Origin: Limnoperna fortunei | Lineage: Eukaryota; Mollusca; Bivalvia; Mytilida; Modiolidae | Length of the DNA stretch: 64,000 nt | Reading direction: 5' to 3' | NCBI GenBank assembly: GCA_944474755.1 | Contig: OX104115.1 | Coordinates: forward strand, 33,305,080 to 33,369,079 | In this document: piece by piece, positions 1-12,042 of the stretch | How positions within the stretch are numbered: position 1 is the stretch's first letter | How the letters are laid out: each line of letters opens with the position of its first letter | Position numbers and translations under genes: made by a program | The notes under the pieces: generated by a model | The model's input: only the letters and a program-made list of their open reading frames with translations | Told to the model about the DNA's origin: nothing | Databases searched by the model: none

Positions 1-262
1 TTGAAAACTGTAGGAGAAGTTCATTACACAAAATAGTCTTCTGCAAATGTTCTGAAAAATGAAAAGTTCCCAAGTCTGGAAAATCCTGGAACAACTTCAA
101 TATATGTGCAAACTTTTTGTGAAGTTTCAGAGATCGGGGTTGAAAACTCACAGTAGGAGGAGTTGATTACACAAAATTGATATCCTCAAATTTTCCCTGC
201 ACACCCATCCGCCAGACTTCACCATACTATAACCCTAGTTTGCACTTTGTGCAACCCGGCCA
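1..262. repeat. Repeat family R1, copy a (ends TGCAACCCGGCC)
   Basis: It shares GTAGGAGGAGTTGATTACAC, the CTTCTGCAAATGTTCTGAAA phrase, GTGAAGTTTCAGAGATC and the terminus CTTTGTGCAACCCGGCC with 60736-61247. A decayed relative is at about 9250-9610. It lies in adi1 intron 2, just downstream of exon 2. Confidence 0.6.
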
Positions 263-330
263 ATAAAAAGGAATAATTGGACTAAAATGAATATAATTAG
301 ATTAAAACTAATAAAATTAAGTTCATTAAC

Positions 331-441
331 CTTTTCGTCATAATTTGGGAGTTTTTCATGGCTGCATTCAATCTCATCTTCATAGTTGTACCCTCTTTCC
401 TGTCTGATTCTGTTCAATTCTGCTATGTCATCAACAGGAAT
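331..441 (-). CDS. adi1: Acireductone dioxygenase, exon 2 (partial gene)
   Basis: This 37-codon, phase-0 exon reads IPVDDIAELNRIRQERGYNY, then EDEIECSHEKLPNYDEK. The block RxERxYxxxDxI...KLPNYEEK is a hallmark of animal ADI1, just before the metal-binding cupin region. On the minus strand it has a TTTCAG acceptor and a GTTAAT donor. It joins in frame to either first exon (13805-13924 or 18065-18184), both of which end LGVLxFK, matching the order in vertebrate ADI1. ADI1 is known to convert acireductone to the keto-acid precursor of methionine in the methionine salvage pathway. The HxH...E...H metal ligands are encoded further along the gene, beyond the left edge, so catalytic competence cannot be judged here. 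Identity is confident from sequence pattern; no search was run. Confidence 0.9.
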
Positions 442-535
442 CTGAAAGCATTGATGAATGTTATATTAAGCATACATCGCTATTTCTATTAAGTTCAATT
501 CCATGCATGTATGTGAAAAAGCAGAAGTGGACTGT

Positions 536-948
536 AGTTACTTACCTTTAGACTTGACTATATGTTTGGCAGTTACTTACCTTCAGACTTGACTATATGT
601 TTGGCAGTTACTTACCTTCAGACTTGACTATATGTTTGGCAGTTACTCACTTCAGACTTGACTATATGTTTGGCAGTTACTCACTTCAGACTTGACTATA
701 TGTTTGGCAGTTACTTACCTTCAGACTTGACTATATGTTTGGCAGTTACTTACCTTCAGACTTGACTATATGTTTGGCAGTTACTTACCTTCAGACTTGA
801 CTATATGTTTGGCAGTTACTTACCTTCAGACTTGACAATATGTTTGGCAGTTGCTTACCTTCAGACTTGACTATATGTTTGGCAGTTACTTACCTTCAGA
901 CTTGACAATATGTTTGGCAGTTACTTACCTTCAGACTTGACTATATGT
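536..948. repeat. 35-bp minisatellite containing splice-donor consensus
   Basis: About 12 tandem units of TTTGGCAGTTACTTACCTTC AGACTTGACTATATG; two units carry ACTCACTTCAG instead. On the minus (transcribed) strand each unit contains CTGAAG|GTAAGTAACTG, a perfect 5' splice-site consensus, or GTGAGT in the variants. The array lies in adi1 intron 1, 95 bp upstream of the exon 2 acceptor. Confidence 0.9.
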
Positions 949-1754
949 CCAAGTGTACAAAATACAGTTTGATCTCCAAATATGACTTAACAACAGGCAA
1001 CACTTATGTTTATTAACAAATAGGTTATTTTATCATACATTTGTGTCCTGTTAGGAAACGATAGTTTCCCATGAGCCTGGAAGACAATAGACTGTATACT
1101 TAATCTTTCCAGAATGAGTATATATAAAAACAATTTGCTAACACTTTCTACATGTATCTATCGATTATACAGTAGATGCCATGGTTACAGCCAAAAACAT
1201 CCAACAGATTTTTACGTTAACATATATAAACAAAACTAGTCAGGATGGGAAACATCAATGGTTTAACATGAAATGTCTCATATTAAGAAATGATTTTGCA
1301 CAACACATTAATTTCAGGCGTCCAACCTATAATTGAAGTCACTGTTATTATTTTTATTTTCGATTAAAGAAATACAGCTTTATTAAATCAATGTGCAGCT
1401 TTAAATAAATGATACAAATTAAATATTGCTTACTTTGAGTCAATGTTAACAGTTTTCAGCAAAAAAAAGTAAGTTACTCAAATAGTATTTCCAATGTTTG
1501 CCAAACATTACCATTTTAGGTCTGCTCTATTAAAAAAACAATAGACATCCGGGACATGAAATACGATCATGTTGTAAATTGTGCTCGGATACCTAAGTGT
1601 GAATAATCCAAAAAAGTAAAATGCTGTCTTATATGTTACAATAGTCATTAAAGTGCAATAGATTCCTATAAGGAGTCAATAATTTCAGTAATGTTGATCA
1701 GATCTTGCCCTTCTTATTATTTTCACTGTTTACAGTTTTTATTTTGTTTTAAAA
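949..1754. other. AT-rich intron sequence, no feature recognised
   Basis: Part of adi1 intron 1 with homopolymer runs. I see no coding signal or clear repeat in it. Confidence 0.5.
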
Positions 1755-3430
1755 ACTAGAGGCTCCCAGGAGCCTGTAATCGCTCACCTGGAATCCAAAT
1801 GACTTCAACTATTTTAAAATTTTTGAAATTAACAGTTTCAGTCTAGTTGTTATAGCGGCTTTTAAGTTACTGTGCAAAAACTAAACATTTCTTCAAAAAT
1901 TTTTGTTAAATACAATAACTCCTATAAGGTGCCATCGACAATTTCTGAAAATTAAATGGTTTTTAGGCATTGTCCTTTAGGGTACTTTAGAAATTTACAG
2001 TTTTACTCTACAAATAGGTGTGTTATAGACTAATTTATAATTCAAAAACTGTTCATTTGTCCAAATTCATAATGAAAGGGCAATAACTCCTATAAAGAGT
2101 CATCTTGCAATTTTGGACTAAGCAATCATTTGTAGGGCTTCTATTGCTGATCATTTGTGCAATTTACAGTTTTAATCTAGCTGCTATAGTTTTCAAGTTA
2201 CAGGACAAAAATTTCAAATTTCATAACAAAATTGTCATTTAAGGACAATAACCCTATAAGGAGTCATCTGACAATTTCAGACCAATTAAGTGAATTGTAG
2301 GGCTTTTATTGCTGATCATTTTTGCAATTTATTATTTCACTCTAGCTGTTATGGTTTTTAAGTTACAGGACAAAAACGGAAAAATTCATAAAAAATTGCA
2401 ATTTAAGGGCAATAACTCCTATAAGGAGTCATCTGACTATTTCAGACTTATATAGTAATTTGTATTGCTTGTATTGCTGGTCATTTCTGCTATTAACAGT
2501 TTCACTCTAGCTGTTACATATTTTAAATTACAGGACAAAAACGGAAAATTTCATAAAAAATTGTCATTTATGGGCAATAACTTATTTAAGGAGTTGTCTG
2601 ACAATTTCAGACCAATCAAGTGAATTGTAGAGCCTTTATTGCTGATCATTTGTGCAATTTACAGTTTCAATCTACATGTAGCTGCTATAGTTTTCAAGTT
2701 ACAGGACAAAAACGGAAAATTAAAAAAAAAATTGCCATTTAAGGGCAATAACTCCTATAAGGAGTCATCTGACAATTTCAGACTAATACAGTGAATTGTA
2801 GGGCTTGTATTGTTGATCATTTTTGATATTTACAGTTTTACTCTAGCTGTTATAGTTTTAAAGTTAGAGGACAAAAATGGAAAATTTCATAAAAAATTAC
2901 CATTTAAGGGCAATAACTCATATAAGGAGTCATCTGACAATTTCAGATCAATCAAGTGAATTGTAGGGCTTTTATTGCTGATCATTTTTGCCATTTACAG
3001 TTTCACTCTACCTCGTATAGTTTTCAGGTTATATTGTAAATACCAAACATTTTGTCAAAAATCGTCAATAAAGGGCAATAACTCCTACAAGAAGCCAATA
3101 CACAACTTCACACTAGTAGCAACTATTGTAGACCATAATGTGCTGATCAATTTGAAGTAACGGTTTTCTCTATAGCTATTATAATTTTTTAGATAATGAT
3201 CAAAAACCTGTGTTGACCCCCATGTTCTATTTTTAGTAACAGCAGCCATATTTGTCTGTTGATCAACACCCTGGGTACAAACTTGAAACTAGGAACCTAA
3301 GGATGATTGTGGCCAAGTTTAAAAAAAAATTGGCCGAGTGGTTTCAGAGGAGAAGATTTTTGAAAAAGTTTATGACGGACGACGGACGCCAAGTGATAGC
3401 AAAAGCTCACATGGACGTCCAGGTGAGCTA
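1755..3430. mobile_element. Helitron-like element with ~165-bp tandem core, copy H1
   Basis: It starts ACTAGAGGCTCCCAGGAGCC (a short hairpin) and TCGCTCACCTGG, and ends ATAGCTCACATGG...CCAGGTGAGCTAA preceded by GACGGACGACGGACG. The interior is a tandem array of ~165-bp units with GGGCAATAACTCCTATAAGG AGTCATCTGACAATTTCAGA. A near twin at 34582-36806 has more core units. Hairpin ends, the CTAA end and no visible target duplication fit a non-autonomous Helitron-type or bivalve pearl-like element; this class assignment is inference. Confidence 0.7.
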
Positions 3431-3760
3431 AAAAATAGCTAAAAACAAGAAAAAAAAATCTGATAAATAGTTTTTAATAGGCCACAACTCCTTCTCAAGT
3501 GTATAAATGATTTTGTTCAGGTTGACTTACTTTAAAATCTCAGTTTACTGCTAAATAAGCTGCTTACAGTGTCTCTCTAAATTATAGTTTCATATAGCCA
3601 AACAAATCAGATAAAACTCAAGGGAAACAACTCCAGTAAGGAGTAGATTGACAATTTCAGTCATGTTGACTAATTTGTGTATAATTGTTGTTACTGATTT
3701 TAGTTTTTCCTATAATTGTGTTTTTAAGATAATAGCCAATATTTTAAAATAATAATGATA
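3431..3760. other. Intron sequence, no feature recognised
   Basis: It holds isolated pieces resembling the H1 core (AACTCCAGTAAGGAG near 3630) but no complete repeat or coding signal. Confidence 0.4.
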
Positions 3761-4675
3761 TACACCCCCTGAAACATAAAACGTTCCCGTACGAACGTTA
3801 AACGTACGAACCAAAAACGACATACGAACGAAGAAGAACAAACAAATGCTCTTATCGTCCAGATGAACCATTTAAAAATTTACCAATCAGAGATAAGCTA
3901 TATACGCTTCAATCGTTCATATGTGGGAAAACGAATGGAGACGCCTATATCGTGCTTTGTAAAAATCAAGAACGTTAGATCATTTTAAATAAAATCTTGA
4001 GAATCAAGCTGGTTTATAGTAAACAAATAAAAAATTGAATATAATAAATAATAAAATAATTATACTTTATTTTCATTCAATCATCATCTAAATGAGTTGT
4101 GACAGCTCAAACAGGTAATACACACACACACAAAAAACGTGACGACATAACAAGCCTACGAGAAAATGTGTGGGGTTGAGTATTTTTATTAAATATTCAC
4201 GTTCGGGATTTGGGATAAACATGGAAATGTTTTAATAAATGGACCTATAAATATTTTTTATCACAGTGTAAAAAGAAACGAGCTTAATAATCGTCCATTT
4301 TATTTTGATTACAGTAATTATTACACATTCCCGAGGAAGCTTTTATAATTAATCTTTATTGCATATAATGAAATGTACTAATCCAACTGTTTATTTATTA
4401 TGTTAAACCGTATAGTTTCATAAATTAAGGGGTAATTTATTATAAAAATTCTCTATTGGAAAATGTTCATCAATGTGGTGTTTAAATAACACATTCAAAA
4501 TCACATTTGTAAGATCACTCCCGAGACCTTTGCAGTAATATTAAAAACCATATTTAACATAAAAAAAAGCTACTGAGACCTTCGAGATACAATTAAAAAC
4601 TAACTTAAACATATAAAATCACTCCTGATACATAAGAAATGCAATCAAAAACCATAATACAAATATAAAATAAAT

Positions 4676-4820
4676 TTGTTTGTTTGTTTGAATGGTGTTT
4701 TAACGCCACTTTCAGCAATTTTTCAGCTATTTCATGGCGTCCAGTTTTTATTGGGGGAGGAAGCCGGAGTACCCGGAGAGAACCCCCGACCTGCGGTAGG
4801 AAAACTGGCAATCCTTGTCA
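4676..4820 (-). mobile_element. SINE 3' portion inserted in the satellite
   Basis: Minus-strand match to the body and tail of the 16601 SINE: TTGACAAGGATTGCCAGTTT TCCTACCGCAGGTCGGGGGT, then ATAAAAACTGGACGCCATGA and GCTGAAAGTGGCGTTAAAAC. The tRNA-like head is missing (5' truncated). Confidence 0.85.
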
Positions 4821-4950
4821 AATATAAAATAAATCCTGAGACCTTAGCTATGCAGTTAAAAACTATAACACATACACTTTCACTACTGAGACATACAATT
4901 AAAAACCATATTTCATATATAAAATCACTCCTCAGACCTTTGTGATACAA

Positions 4951-5653
4951 CTAGATATCAGTGAGATGGTACCCATCTCTGTGGGCCCCGCCGAACTTGA
5001 GGTCAAGGTCAAAGTTCATCAACCATGGTATGTGACACATCGCCTTGATATTATCTACCCACATTCCAAATATCAAAAGCCTATCTCAAAAGATAAAAAA
5101 GTTACAGCATGGACATGAATTTGTCATACAGAAAGCAATAATGTAACCTTAAGGTCAAAGTTCAAGGCCAAAGGTTATCAACCACGGTATGTGACACATC
5201 GCCTTGATATTATCTACCTACATTCCAAATATCAAAGCCCATCTCAAAAAATAAAAAAGTTGCAGCCCGGACATGAATTTGTCATACAGAAAGCAATAAT
5301 GTGACCTTAAGGTCAAAGTTCAAGGTCAAAAGGTTATCAACCACGGTATGCGACACATCGATTTGATATTATCTACCTACATTCCAAATATCAAAAGCCT
5401 ATCTCAAAAGATAAAAAAGTTACAGCCTGGATATGAATTTGTCATACAGAAAGCAATAATGTGACCTTAAGGTCAAAGTTCAAGGTCAAAGGTTACCAAC
5501 CACGGTATGCGACACATCGCCTTGATATTATCTACCTACATTCCAAATATCAAAAGGCTATCTTCAAAGATAAAAAAGTTACAGCCCGGACACAATTAGT
5601 TCGCACTGACGGACGGACAGACTGATCACTATAGGGCGTCCGCCACACAGCCG
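4951..5653. mobile_element. Minisatellite-cored element with ~158-bp units
   Basis: Four tandem units containing AAGGTCAAAGTTCAAGGTCA, GGTATGTGACACATCGCCTT and ACATTCCAAATATCAAAAGC, followed by GACGGACGGACAGACTGATC ACTATAGGGCGTCCGCC. It cuts the 52-bp satellite cleanly, so it inserted after that array formed. It resembles in design the H-family and 62725-63545, but with different ends. Confidence 0.7.
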
Positions 5654-7680
5654 TAATTAGAAACCATATTACATATAAAAAATCACTCCTGAGAACCTAG
5701 TGATACAAGTAAAAACCATATTACACCTATAAAATCACTCCTAACACCTTTGCGATACAATTAAAAACAATATTACATATATAAAATCACTCCTGAGACC
5801 CTAGCAATACAATTAAAAACCATATTACACATATAAAATCACTCCTGAGACCTTTGTGATACAATTAAAAACCATATTACACATATGAAATCTCTCCTCA
5901 GACCTTTGCGATACAATTAAAAACCATATTACATATATAAAATCACTGCTAACACCTTTGCGATACAATTAAACCATATTACATATATAAAATCACTCCT
6001 GAGACCCTAGCAATACAATTAAAAACCATATTTCACATGCAAAATCACTCCTGAGACCTTTGCAATACAATTAAAAACAATACTACACCTATAAAATCAC
6101 TCCTAACACCTTTGCGATACAATTAAAAACCATATTGCATATATAAAATCACTCCTGAGACCATAGCAATACAATTAAAAAGCATATTTCACATGCAAAA
6201 TCACTCCTGAGACCTTTGCGATACAATTAAAAACCATATTACACCTATAAAATCACTCCTAACACCTTTGCGATACAATTAAAAACCATATTACACCTAT
6301 AAAATCACTCCTAACACCTTTGCGATACAATTAAAAACCATATTACACCTATAAAATCACTCCTGAGACCTTTGCGATACAATTAAAAACCATATTACAC
6401 TTATAAAATCACTCCTAACACCTTTGTGATACAATTAAAAACCATATTACATATATAAAATCACTCCTGAGACTCTAGCAATACAATTAAAAACCATATT
6501 TCACATGCAAAATCACTCCTGAGACCTTTGTGATACAATTAAAAACCATATTACACCTATAAAATCGTTCCCAACACCTTTGTGATACAATAAGAAACCA
6601 TATTACATATATAAAATCACTCCTGAGACCCTAGCAATACAATTAAAAACCATATTTCACATGCAAAATCACTCCTGAGACCTTTGCCATACAATTAAAA
6701 ACTATATTACACCTATAAAATCACTCCTAACACCTTTTCGATACAATTAAAAACCATATTACATGTATAAAATCACTCCTGAGACCCTAGCAATACAATT
6801 AAAAACCATATTTCACATGCAAAATCACTCCTGAGACCTTTGAGATACAATTAAAAACCATTTTACACCTATAAAATCACTCCTAACACCTTTGCGATAC
6901 AATTAAAAACCATATTACATATATAAAATCACTCCCGAGACCTTATAAGATGCAATATTAAACCATAGCATACTATAATTCACTTCTTTGACCTAACTAA
7001 GAGATGCTAAATAAGTCGTGAGACATTACACATGCAATTTAAAACCTAGTAAATGAAATGTCTGTATTTCCAAACAAACATTGTGACATCAAATTAAGAT
7101 TTTATGCAAGATTCAGTTTGTATCAAATGAAGACAATGTAGGGATATTCAAAGACTTTTGGATAAAAAATACATTTTTAAAAGGTTTTAGGAACTAAAAT
7201 AGAAAAATTTCATATGTGTTTATAAAATTTGGAGAGTGTTCAAATAAATCGTATTTATTTGTACATGTACAACCTGAATATTGTAGATGACAAAATAGAT
7301 GAAGAAAGTATTTCATATTGTTTATGTTTATATTTAATTTAAAACATGTTCATGATTTTATTGAATTTATAGTTTTAAAATAAATACACTTTGACATTTT
7401 AATGTTCAGGTTATTTTAATTAGATAACAGAATGTAGTATTTTCTATCAGACTAACAAAGTGTAAACTATTTTCTTTTACGAATGCCGACGAACAAATGA
7501 ACCATAATTTTACCTGTACTGCGCATGCAGACGAACGAACGGTTTTTATTTACTTGATTTGCGCATGCGGACGAATGAACGAATGAACGAACAGATGGAC
7601 GAACGAAAAACGATATACAAACGAATGGAAAACGAAAAACGAATGCATAAATGGGAACGTTTTACGTTTCAGGGGGTGTA

Positions 7681-8258
7681 GTCATCAAAGAGAATAACTG
7701 GGATCAAAATTCAATTTTTGTCAAACTGAATCCTTGGTGTTAACAGTTGTTAATTAAAATTAAAAATTTATGCCAATTCAGTTTAACTATCAGTTCAAGA
7801 CCATTGATAACAGCCAGTTAGAATGCATCTGTATCAAACAGATTTCAGATAATTACCTAAATGTTTTTCTTTAATCAATAGTAATAATGATTGTTAGTTG
7901 TGTACTTTGGCTCTATTTCTTTCAATAAAAACTGGACACCATGACATGCATGATATAGTTGAAAAAATGCTGACGCTGGTGTAAACACATTCATGCAAAC
8001 AAGCAATTGAATGTTTCATATTTTTCATTTAAATGAATGCACTATTTTTACAACATATTCATACACTAGGTTTATTCTTCGGAAAAAAAAAACAATAACA
8101 CTCAACCAACAAAAAATTACATAACAGTAAATATTTGCTTTATATAGATAAAAAGCAAAGTCATGTTCTTTGCCATATAAGGCCTATTATCAGCCCACAT
8201 CTTTTAATTTAAAGCTCACAGTCAGTCTGATAAATCTTTAATTATCATATATGTGAAT
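7681..8258. other. Intron sequence with a SINE-tail fragment
   Basis: About 7919-7976 reads CAATAAAAACTGGACACCAT ... GTTGAAAAAATGCTGACGCTGG, a decayed plus-strand SINE tail. The remainder shows nothing recognisable. Confidence 0.45.
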
Positions 8259-8465
8259 GGGCCTCGGTGGCACAGTGGTTAAGGTAGTTAGTCATCTACC
8301 ATTGATTACTTGCTTGTCAACACTGAGGTTTAGAGTTTGATTCTCACTCGACTTCAATCTTAATTGCCAGTTGTATTGCTGATACTCTGACTTCCACCCC
8401 GACAAAAAATTATACTCCAGCTAAAAAATGAATGAAAGTGATGTTCTACCCTATTCAAACAAACA
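8259..8465 (+). mobile_element. Degenerate tRNA-type SINE
   Basis: It starts GGGCCTCGGTGGCACAGTGG TTAAGGTAGTTAGTC, followed by CAACACTGAGGTTTAGAGTT TGATTC and a shortened body. Box A and box B positions match the 16601 SINE but with many changes. Confidence 0.75.
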
Positions 8466-9249
8466 TATGTGTGATCTTAACATTACTATGATTTTCCCAA
8501 AATTTTTAATTCAGAACACAGTGATTGTTCTGCGATGACCATTGGATACACCTATTACTGACTAGTGGTATATGATACGTAAGCTTTTTCATCAACACAC
8601 TTTAGCTCACACATTAAAGTAAAGGAAGCATGCAATAAAACCTGGTTTAACTTCTGTATCACATATGCTTAATGAATCCCTTACCCCATATTACACCAAA
8701 ATTTAGAACATATTAAAGTTATGATACTATTATTATTACCACTACTGCATATTGAAACAGGCTATGCTAACCGATGCTTGTTGAACATTACAAGTGTTTG
8801 TCCTAAGCTTGTATTGTTGTGCTAAGTTTTCTGTATATACACCTGTTTACACATGCAAGTCTTCAAAATTAAAGTTTGGCAGCTTGACTGACACTGTTAA
8901 AAGTTGTTAACTTTGTGGCTTGAAATAGTTATTCCCACAAGATTCAAAGTTGACTCCAACTGTTTACCATCATGGTTGTGGTCCATGTTTGTTTTAACTT
9001 TAATTGACTATGACAATTCTAATTCCAAAAAAAAGCAATTTTATTCACATAAGTAAAAGTTTAATACTATTTGACTATTTCTTTTATTTTATTGCATTGT
9101 CTTATCTTTTTCCCATTTTAATTGATTGATTTAATAATTGATTTATTTATTATTATATTTCAGCTACTTATTATATTCAGAGAAGAACGAGTAAACAAAC
9201 AAGTAAATCAATTTGAGTAATGGGATTGACACAAGGGGAGATAATTTGA
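8466..9249. other. Intron sequence, no feature recognised
   Basis: AT-rich adi1 intron 1 sequence. I see no repeat structure or coding pattern. Confidence 0.4.
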
Positions 9250-9612
9250 TTGCCACTGGAAAAGTATGAAGTGTTAGGGACAGACAATTTTGTAGTGCAT
9301 CTTTTTTTTTTAAAGGGTCTTTATTGTACAAGGAATGTAGTCAACTCTTCAAATATGGATGTTAGATTAAAAGGTCAAAAACTAGGAAAAAAAGGATCAC
9401 TACAAGTACTGCATTCTGTAAAATTTTCTGAGAACCCTAACCCTGGTGAAAAGGAAAAAAATTTCTCACACAATTCCATAATACTAGGTACACAACTTCA
9501 ATATGTGTGCATACTTTTGTGGAGTGTTATTAATCTATATAATAATGTACTTTGAAAACTTTGAAAGGTTTTGTTTACACAAAACTAGTATAACTCTATG
9601 CAACCCAGCCAA
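9250..9612. repeat. Repeat family R1, decayed copy b
   Basis: It contains ACACAACTTCAATATGTGTG CATACTTTTGTG and ends CTATGCAACCCAGCC, paralleling 1-262 and 60736-61247. The 101-aa ORF here lies within repeat sequence and is not taken as a gene. Confidence 0.5.
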
Positions 9613-9654
9613 AAAGTGTCATCCAGTTCCAGGTTTAGTGTGGAGAACTAAATA

Positions 9655-11112
9655 CCAGAGGCTCTTAAGAGCCTGTATCGCTCACCTGATTTTATAGGCA
9701 ATGAAGGTGGCATTTCCCTGATGTTAAAGTAAGTCCTGTAATTTTCAATAAACTTTAAATAGGACCATCCAAACAATATTACTAGAAAGCTTTGTTTCAT
9801 TGGTTAACCGGTTGTATAGAGAAGATTTTTTTTATTTGCCCATAGGGTCCTATGATAAACTAAGTCCTGCGGAGGTGGCGGCCATTTTGAATTTTCAATT
9901 GCCATAAAAAACATAAACTGTATAGAGGACCATCCAAACAATATTGCTAGTAAGTTTTTGTTTCCATTGATTAACCGGTTTCAGAGAAGAAGGCTTTTGA
10001 AAACTTTTTCCCATAGAGTCCTATGTTAAACTAAGTCCTGCGGTAGCGGTCATTTTGAATTTCCAATTGCCATAAAAAACATAAACTTTATAGAGGACCA
10101 TCCAAACAATATTGCTGGTAAGTTTTTGTTTCCATTGATTAACCGGTTTCAGAGAAGAAGCCTTTAAAAACTTTTTCCCATAGGGTCCTATGTTAAACTA
10201 AGTCCTGCGGTAGCGGCCATTTTGAATTTCCAATTGCCATAAAAAACATAAACTTTATAGAGGACCATCCAAACAATATTGTTAGTAAGTTTTGTTTTGA
10301 TTGGTTAGACGGTTTCAGAGAAGAAGCCCTTTTAAACTTTTTTCTCATAGGGTCGAATGTTAAACCAAGTCCTGCGGTGGCGGCCATTTTGAATTTCCGA
10401 TTGGGATAAAAAACATAAACTTTATAGAGGACCATCCAAACAATATTGCTAGTAAGCTTTGTTTCCATTGGTTGACCGGTTTCAGAAAAGAAGCCTTTCA
10501 AACCTTTTCCCATAGGGTCCAATGTTAAATTAAGTCCTGCGGTGGCAGCCATTTTGAATTTCTAATTGCCATAAAAAAAAAACTTTATAGAGGACCATCC
10601 AAACAATATTGCTAGTAAGTTTTTGTTTCCATTGATTAACCGGTTTCAGAGAAGAAGCCTTTTAAAACATTTCCCATAAGGTTCTATGTTAAACTAAGTC
10701 CTGTGGTGGGGCGGCCATTTTGAATTTCCAATTCCCATCAAAAACATAAACCTTATAGAGGACCATCCACACAATATTGCTGGTAAGTTTTGTTTTGATT
10801 GCTTAAACGGTTTCAGAGAAGAAGCCCTTTTTAACTTTTTTCACATAGGGTCCTATGTTAAACCAAGTCTTGAGGTGGCGGCCATATTGGTTTACCAATC
10901 AAAATAAAAACACAAACTATGTAAAGGTCCATCCAATGAACATTATGGCCAAGTTTGGTTTCAATTGGCCAGGTGGTTTCAGAGAAGAAGATTAAAATGT
11001 AAAAAGTTTACAGACGCTGACGACGACGACGACGACGACGACAACGACGACGACGCCGATGGACGCAAAGTGATAACAATAGCTCACATGACCCTTTGGG
11101 TCAGGTGAGCTA
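9655..11112. mobile_element. Helitron-like element with ~165-bp core, copy H2
   Basis: It starts CCAGAGGCTCTTAAGAGCCT GTATCGCTCACCTG and ends AATAGCTCACATGACCCTTT GGGTCAGGTGAGCTAA, after (GAC)n around 11020-11050. The core has about seven units with GTCCTGCGGTGGCGGCCATT TTGAATTTC and GAGGACCATCCAAACAATAT TGCTAG. Ends match H1, H3 and H4 but the core is unrelated. The 119-aa minus ORF (10193-10552) is translated core. Confidence 0.75.
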
Positions 11113-11419
11113 AAAACTGTTTAAAAAAAAACTGAACAGAAAAAGTTTAAAATATTCAAATATAAATTATTAACAGCTAGTACAACTGATAGAAATCAGT
11201 ATTAAATCTGTAGAGAGCTAATACTTGTATGTTGATTTGTAATGACTTAAAATTAGTATTGGATTTCCTTCCTTATTTGTTTCATACAACTTTTAATGAC
11301 TTTGAAGTAGGAAGTATTAAACATATAAATGTCAAGTTATAAGTAAAAAATTTGCTTCGTTTGTCCCCATAATGATACCTGATATCGTAATGTCAAAAGC
11401 CTCCACTATGACAGCAAAA

Positions 11420-11614
11420 CAATCTAATTAAAATTAAATCTTTCACAAGCTCCCCTATCCTCACAAGTCAGGGTTTCTGTGTCCACATGTGTCCATGAAC
11501 CCATGAGGACACAGATACCCTGACTTGTGAGCATGAAGCTCCCCCTTTTTGTTATTGTCGCTGTGACAATACAACAAAGGGGGATCAAGCTTGTGAAAGA
11601 TTCCAGTTAGATTG
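11420..11614. mobile_element. Inverted-repeat MITE M1a with inner hairpin
   Basis: Ends CAATCTAATTAAAATTAAAT CTTTCACAAGCT and AGCTTGTGAAAGATTCCAGT TAGATTG are inverted. A poly-purine/pyrimidine second pair (CTCCCCCTTTTTGTT / AACAAAGGGGGATC) lies near the right end. A 72-bp hairpin element sits inside at 11460-11531. Confidence 0.7.
11460..11531. repeat. Hairpin element P1 (stem CTCACAAGTCAGGGT)
   Basis: Stem CTCACAAGTCAGGGTTTCTG TGTCC pairs with GGACACAGATACCCTGACTT GTGAG around a short loop. Related hairpins are at 25364-25433 and, partly, 27166-27229. Confidence 0.7.
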
Positions 11615-12042
11615 GCCACCATTATTATTGTAAACAAACCACTAAATTGTTTTTGTTCTACCTATGTATTCAAGGTGTCATGACACTATATAGGCCAATT
11701 AAATTTCAGAATATACAATTATATAAGCAAATAGTATTTAATAAAAAATAGTTCTTGAAATCTTAGATGTGTAATGAAAATTACTAAATAGATTTTTTTA
11801 AATGTCAATATTTCTGGAACTGGAAGATGATGAGTAATTAAATCGAATTCCTGTTAAGAAAAACCAATAAGTTTTTAACATGATTGGACTCCTTACTCAG
11901 GGACATAATTTTTCTTTGAAGAGTTTAATGTGGCGTAAATTTTAAGAGAACAAGGCGCCGCCATGTAAGATACTGCATGCATATTGTGTTGGTCAAATTG
12001 AACTTTTGAACTTAAGGTTTAAGAGGTAAGCATATTCTAAAA
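11615..12042. other. Intron sequence, no feature recognised
   Basis: Low-complexity AT-rich sequence between two MITEs; nothing else seen. Confidence 0.4.

Larger units (their letters stand above)
4490..6955. repeat. ~52-bp satellite array inside the TIR element
   Basis: Units read AAAATCACTCCTGAGACCTT TGCGATACAATTAAAAACCA TATTACACATAT with variants (CCTAACACC, CCCTAGCAATAC, TTTCACATGC). The variants alternate in a semi-regular order at 5700-6950, suggesting multi-unit higher-order repeats. The array is interrupted at 4676-4820 (SINE) and 4951-5653 (minisatellite element). Confidence 0.85.
3761..7680. mobile_element. 3.9-kb TIR element carrying satellite DNA
   Basis: Left end TACACCCCCTGAAACATAAA ACGTTCCC; right end GGGAACGTTTTACGTTTCAG GGGGTGTA. 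These are inverted repeats of 28 bp with one mismatch. If the element proper starts CACCCCC it is flanked by TA, as with TA-targeting DNA transposons. Subterminal sequence is rich in ACGAACGAAC-type repeats at both ends. There is no transposase ORF; the interior is mostly a ~52-bp satellite with later insertions. Confidence 0.75.

Noticed and set aside
536..948. Possible CRISPR array (regular ~35-bp repeats)
   Set aside because: Units abut without unique spacers, no cas genes are near, and the DNA is eukaryotic; it is a minisatellite.
10193..10552. 119-aa minus-strand ORF with internal repeats
   Set aside because: It is the translated ~165-bp core of element H2; the peptide repeat follows the DNA repeat and frame is lost in neighbouring units.
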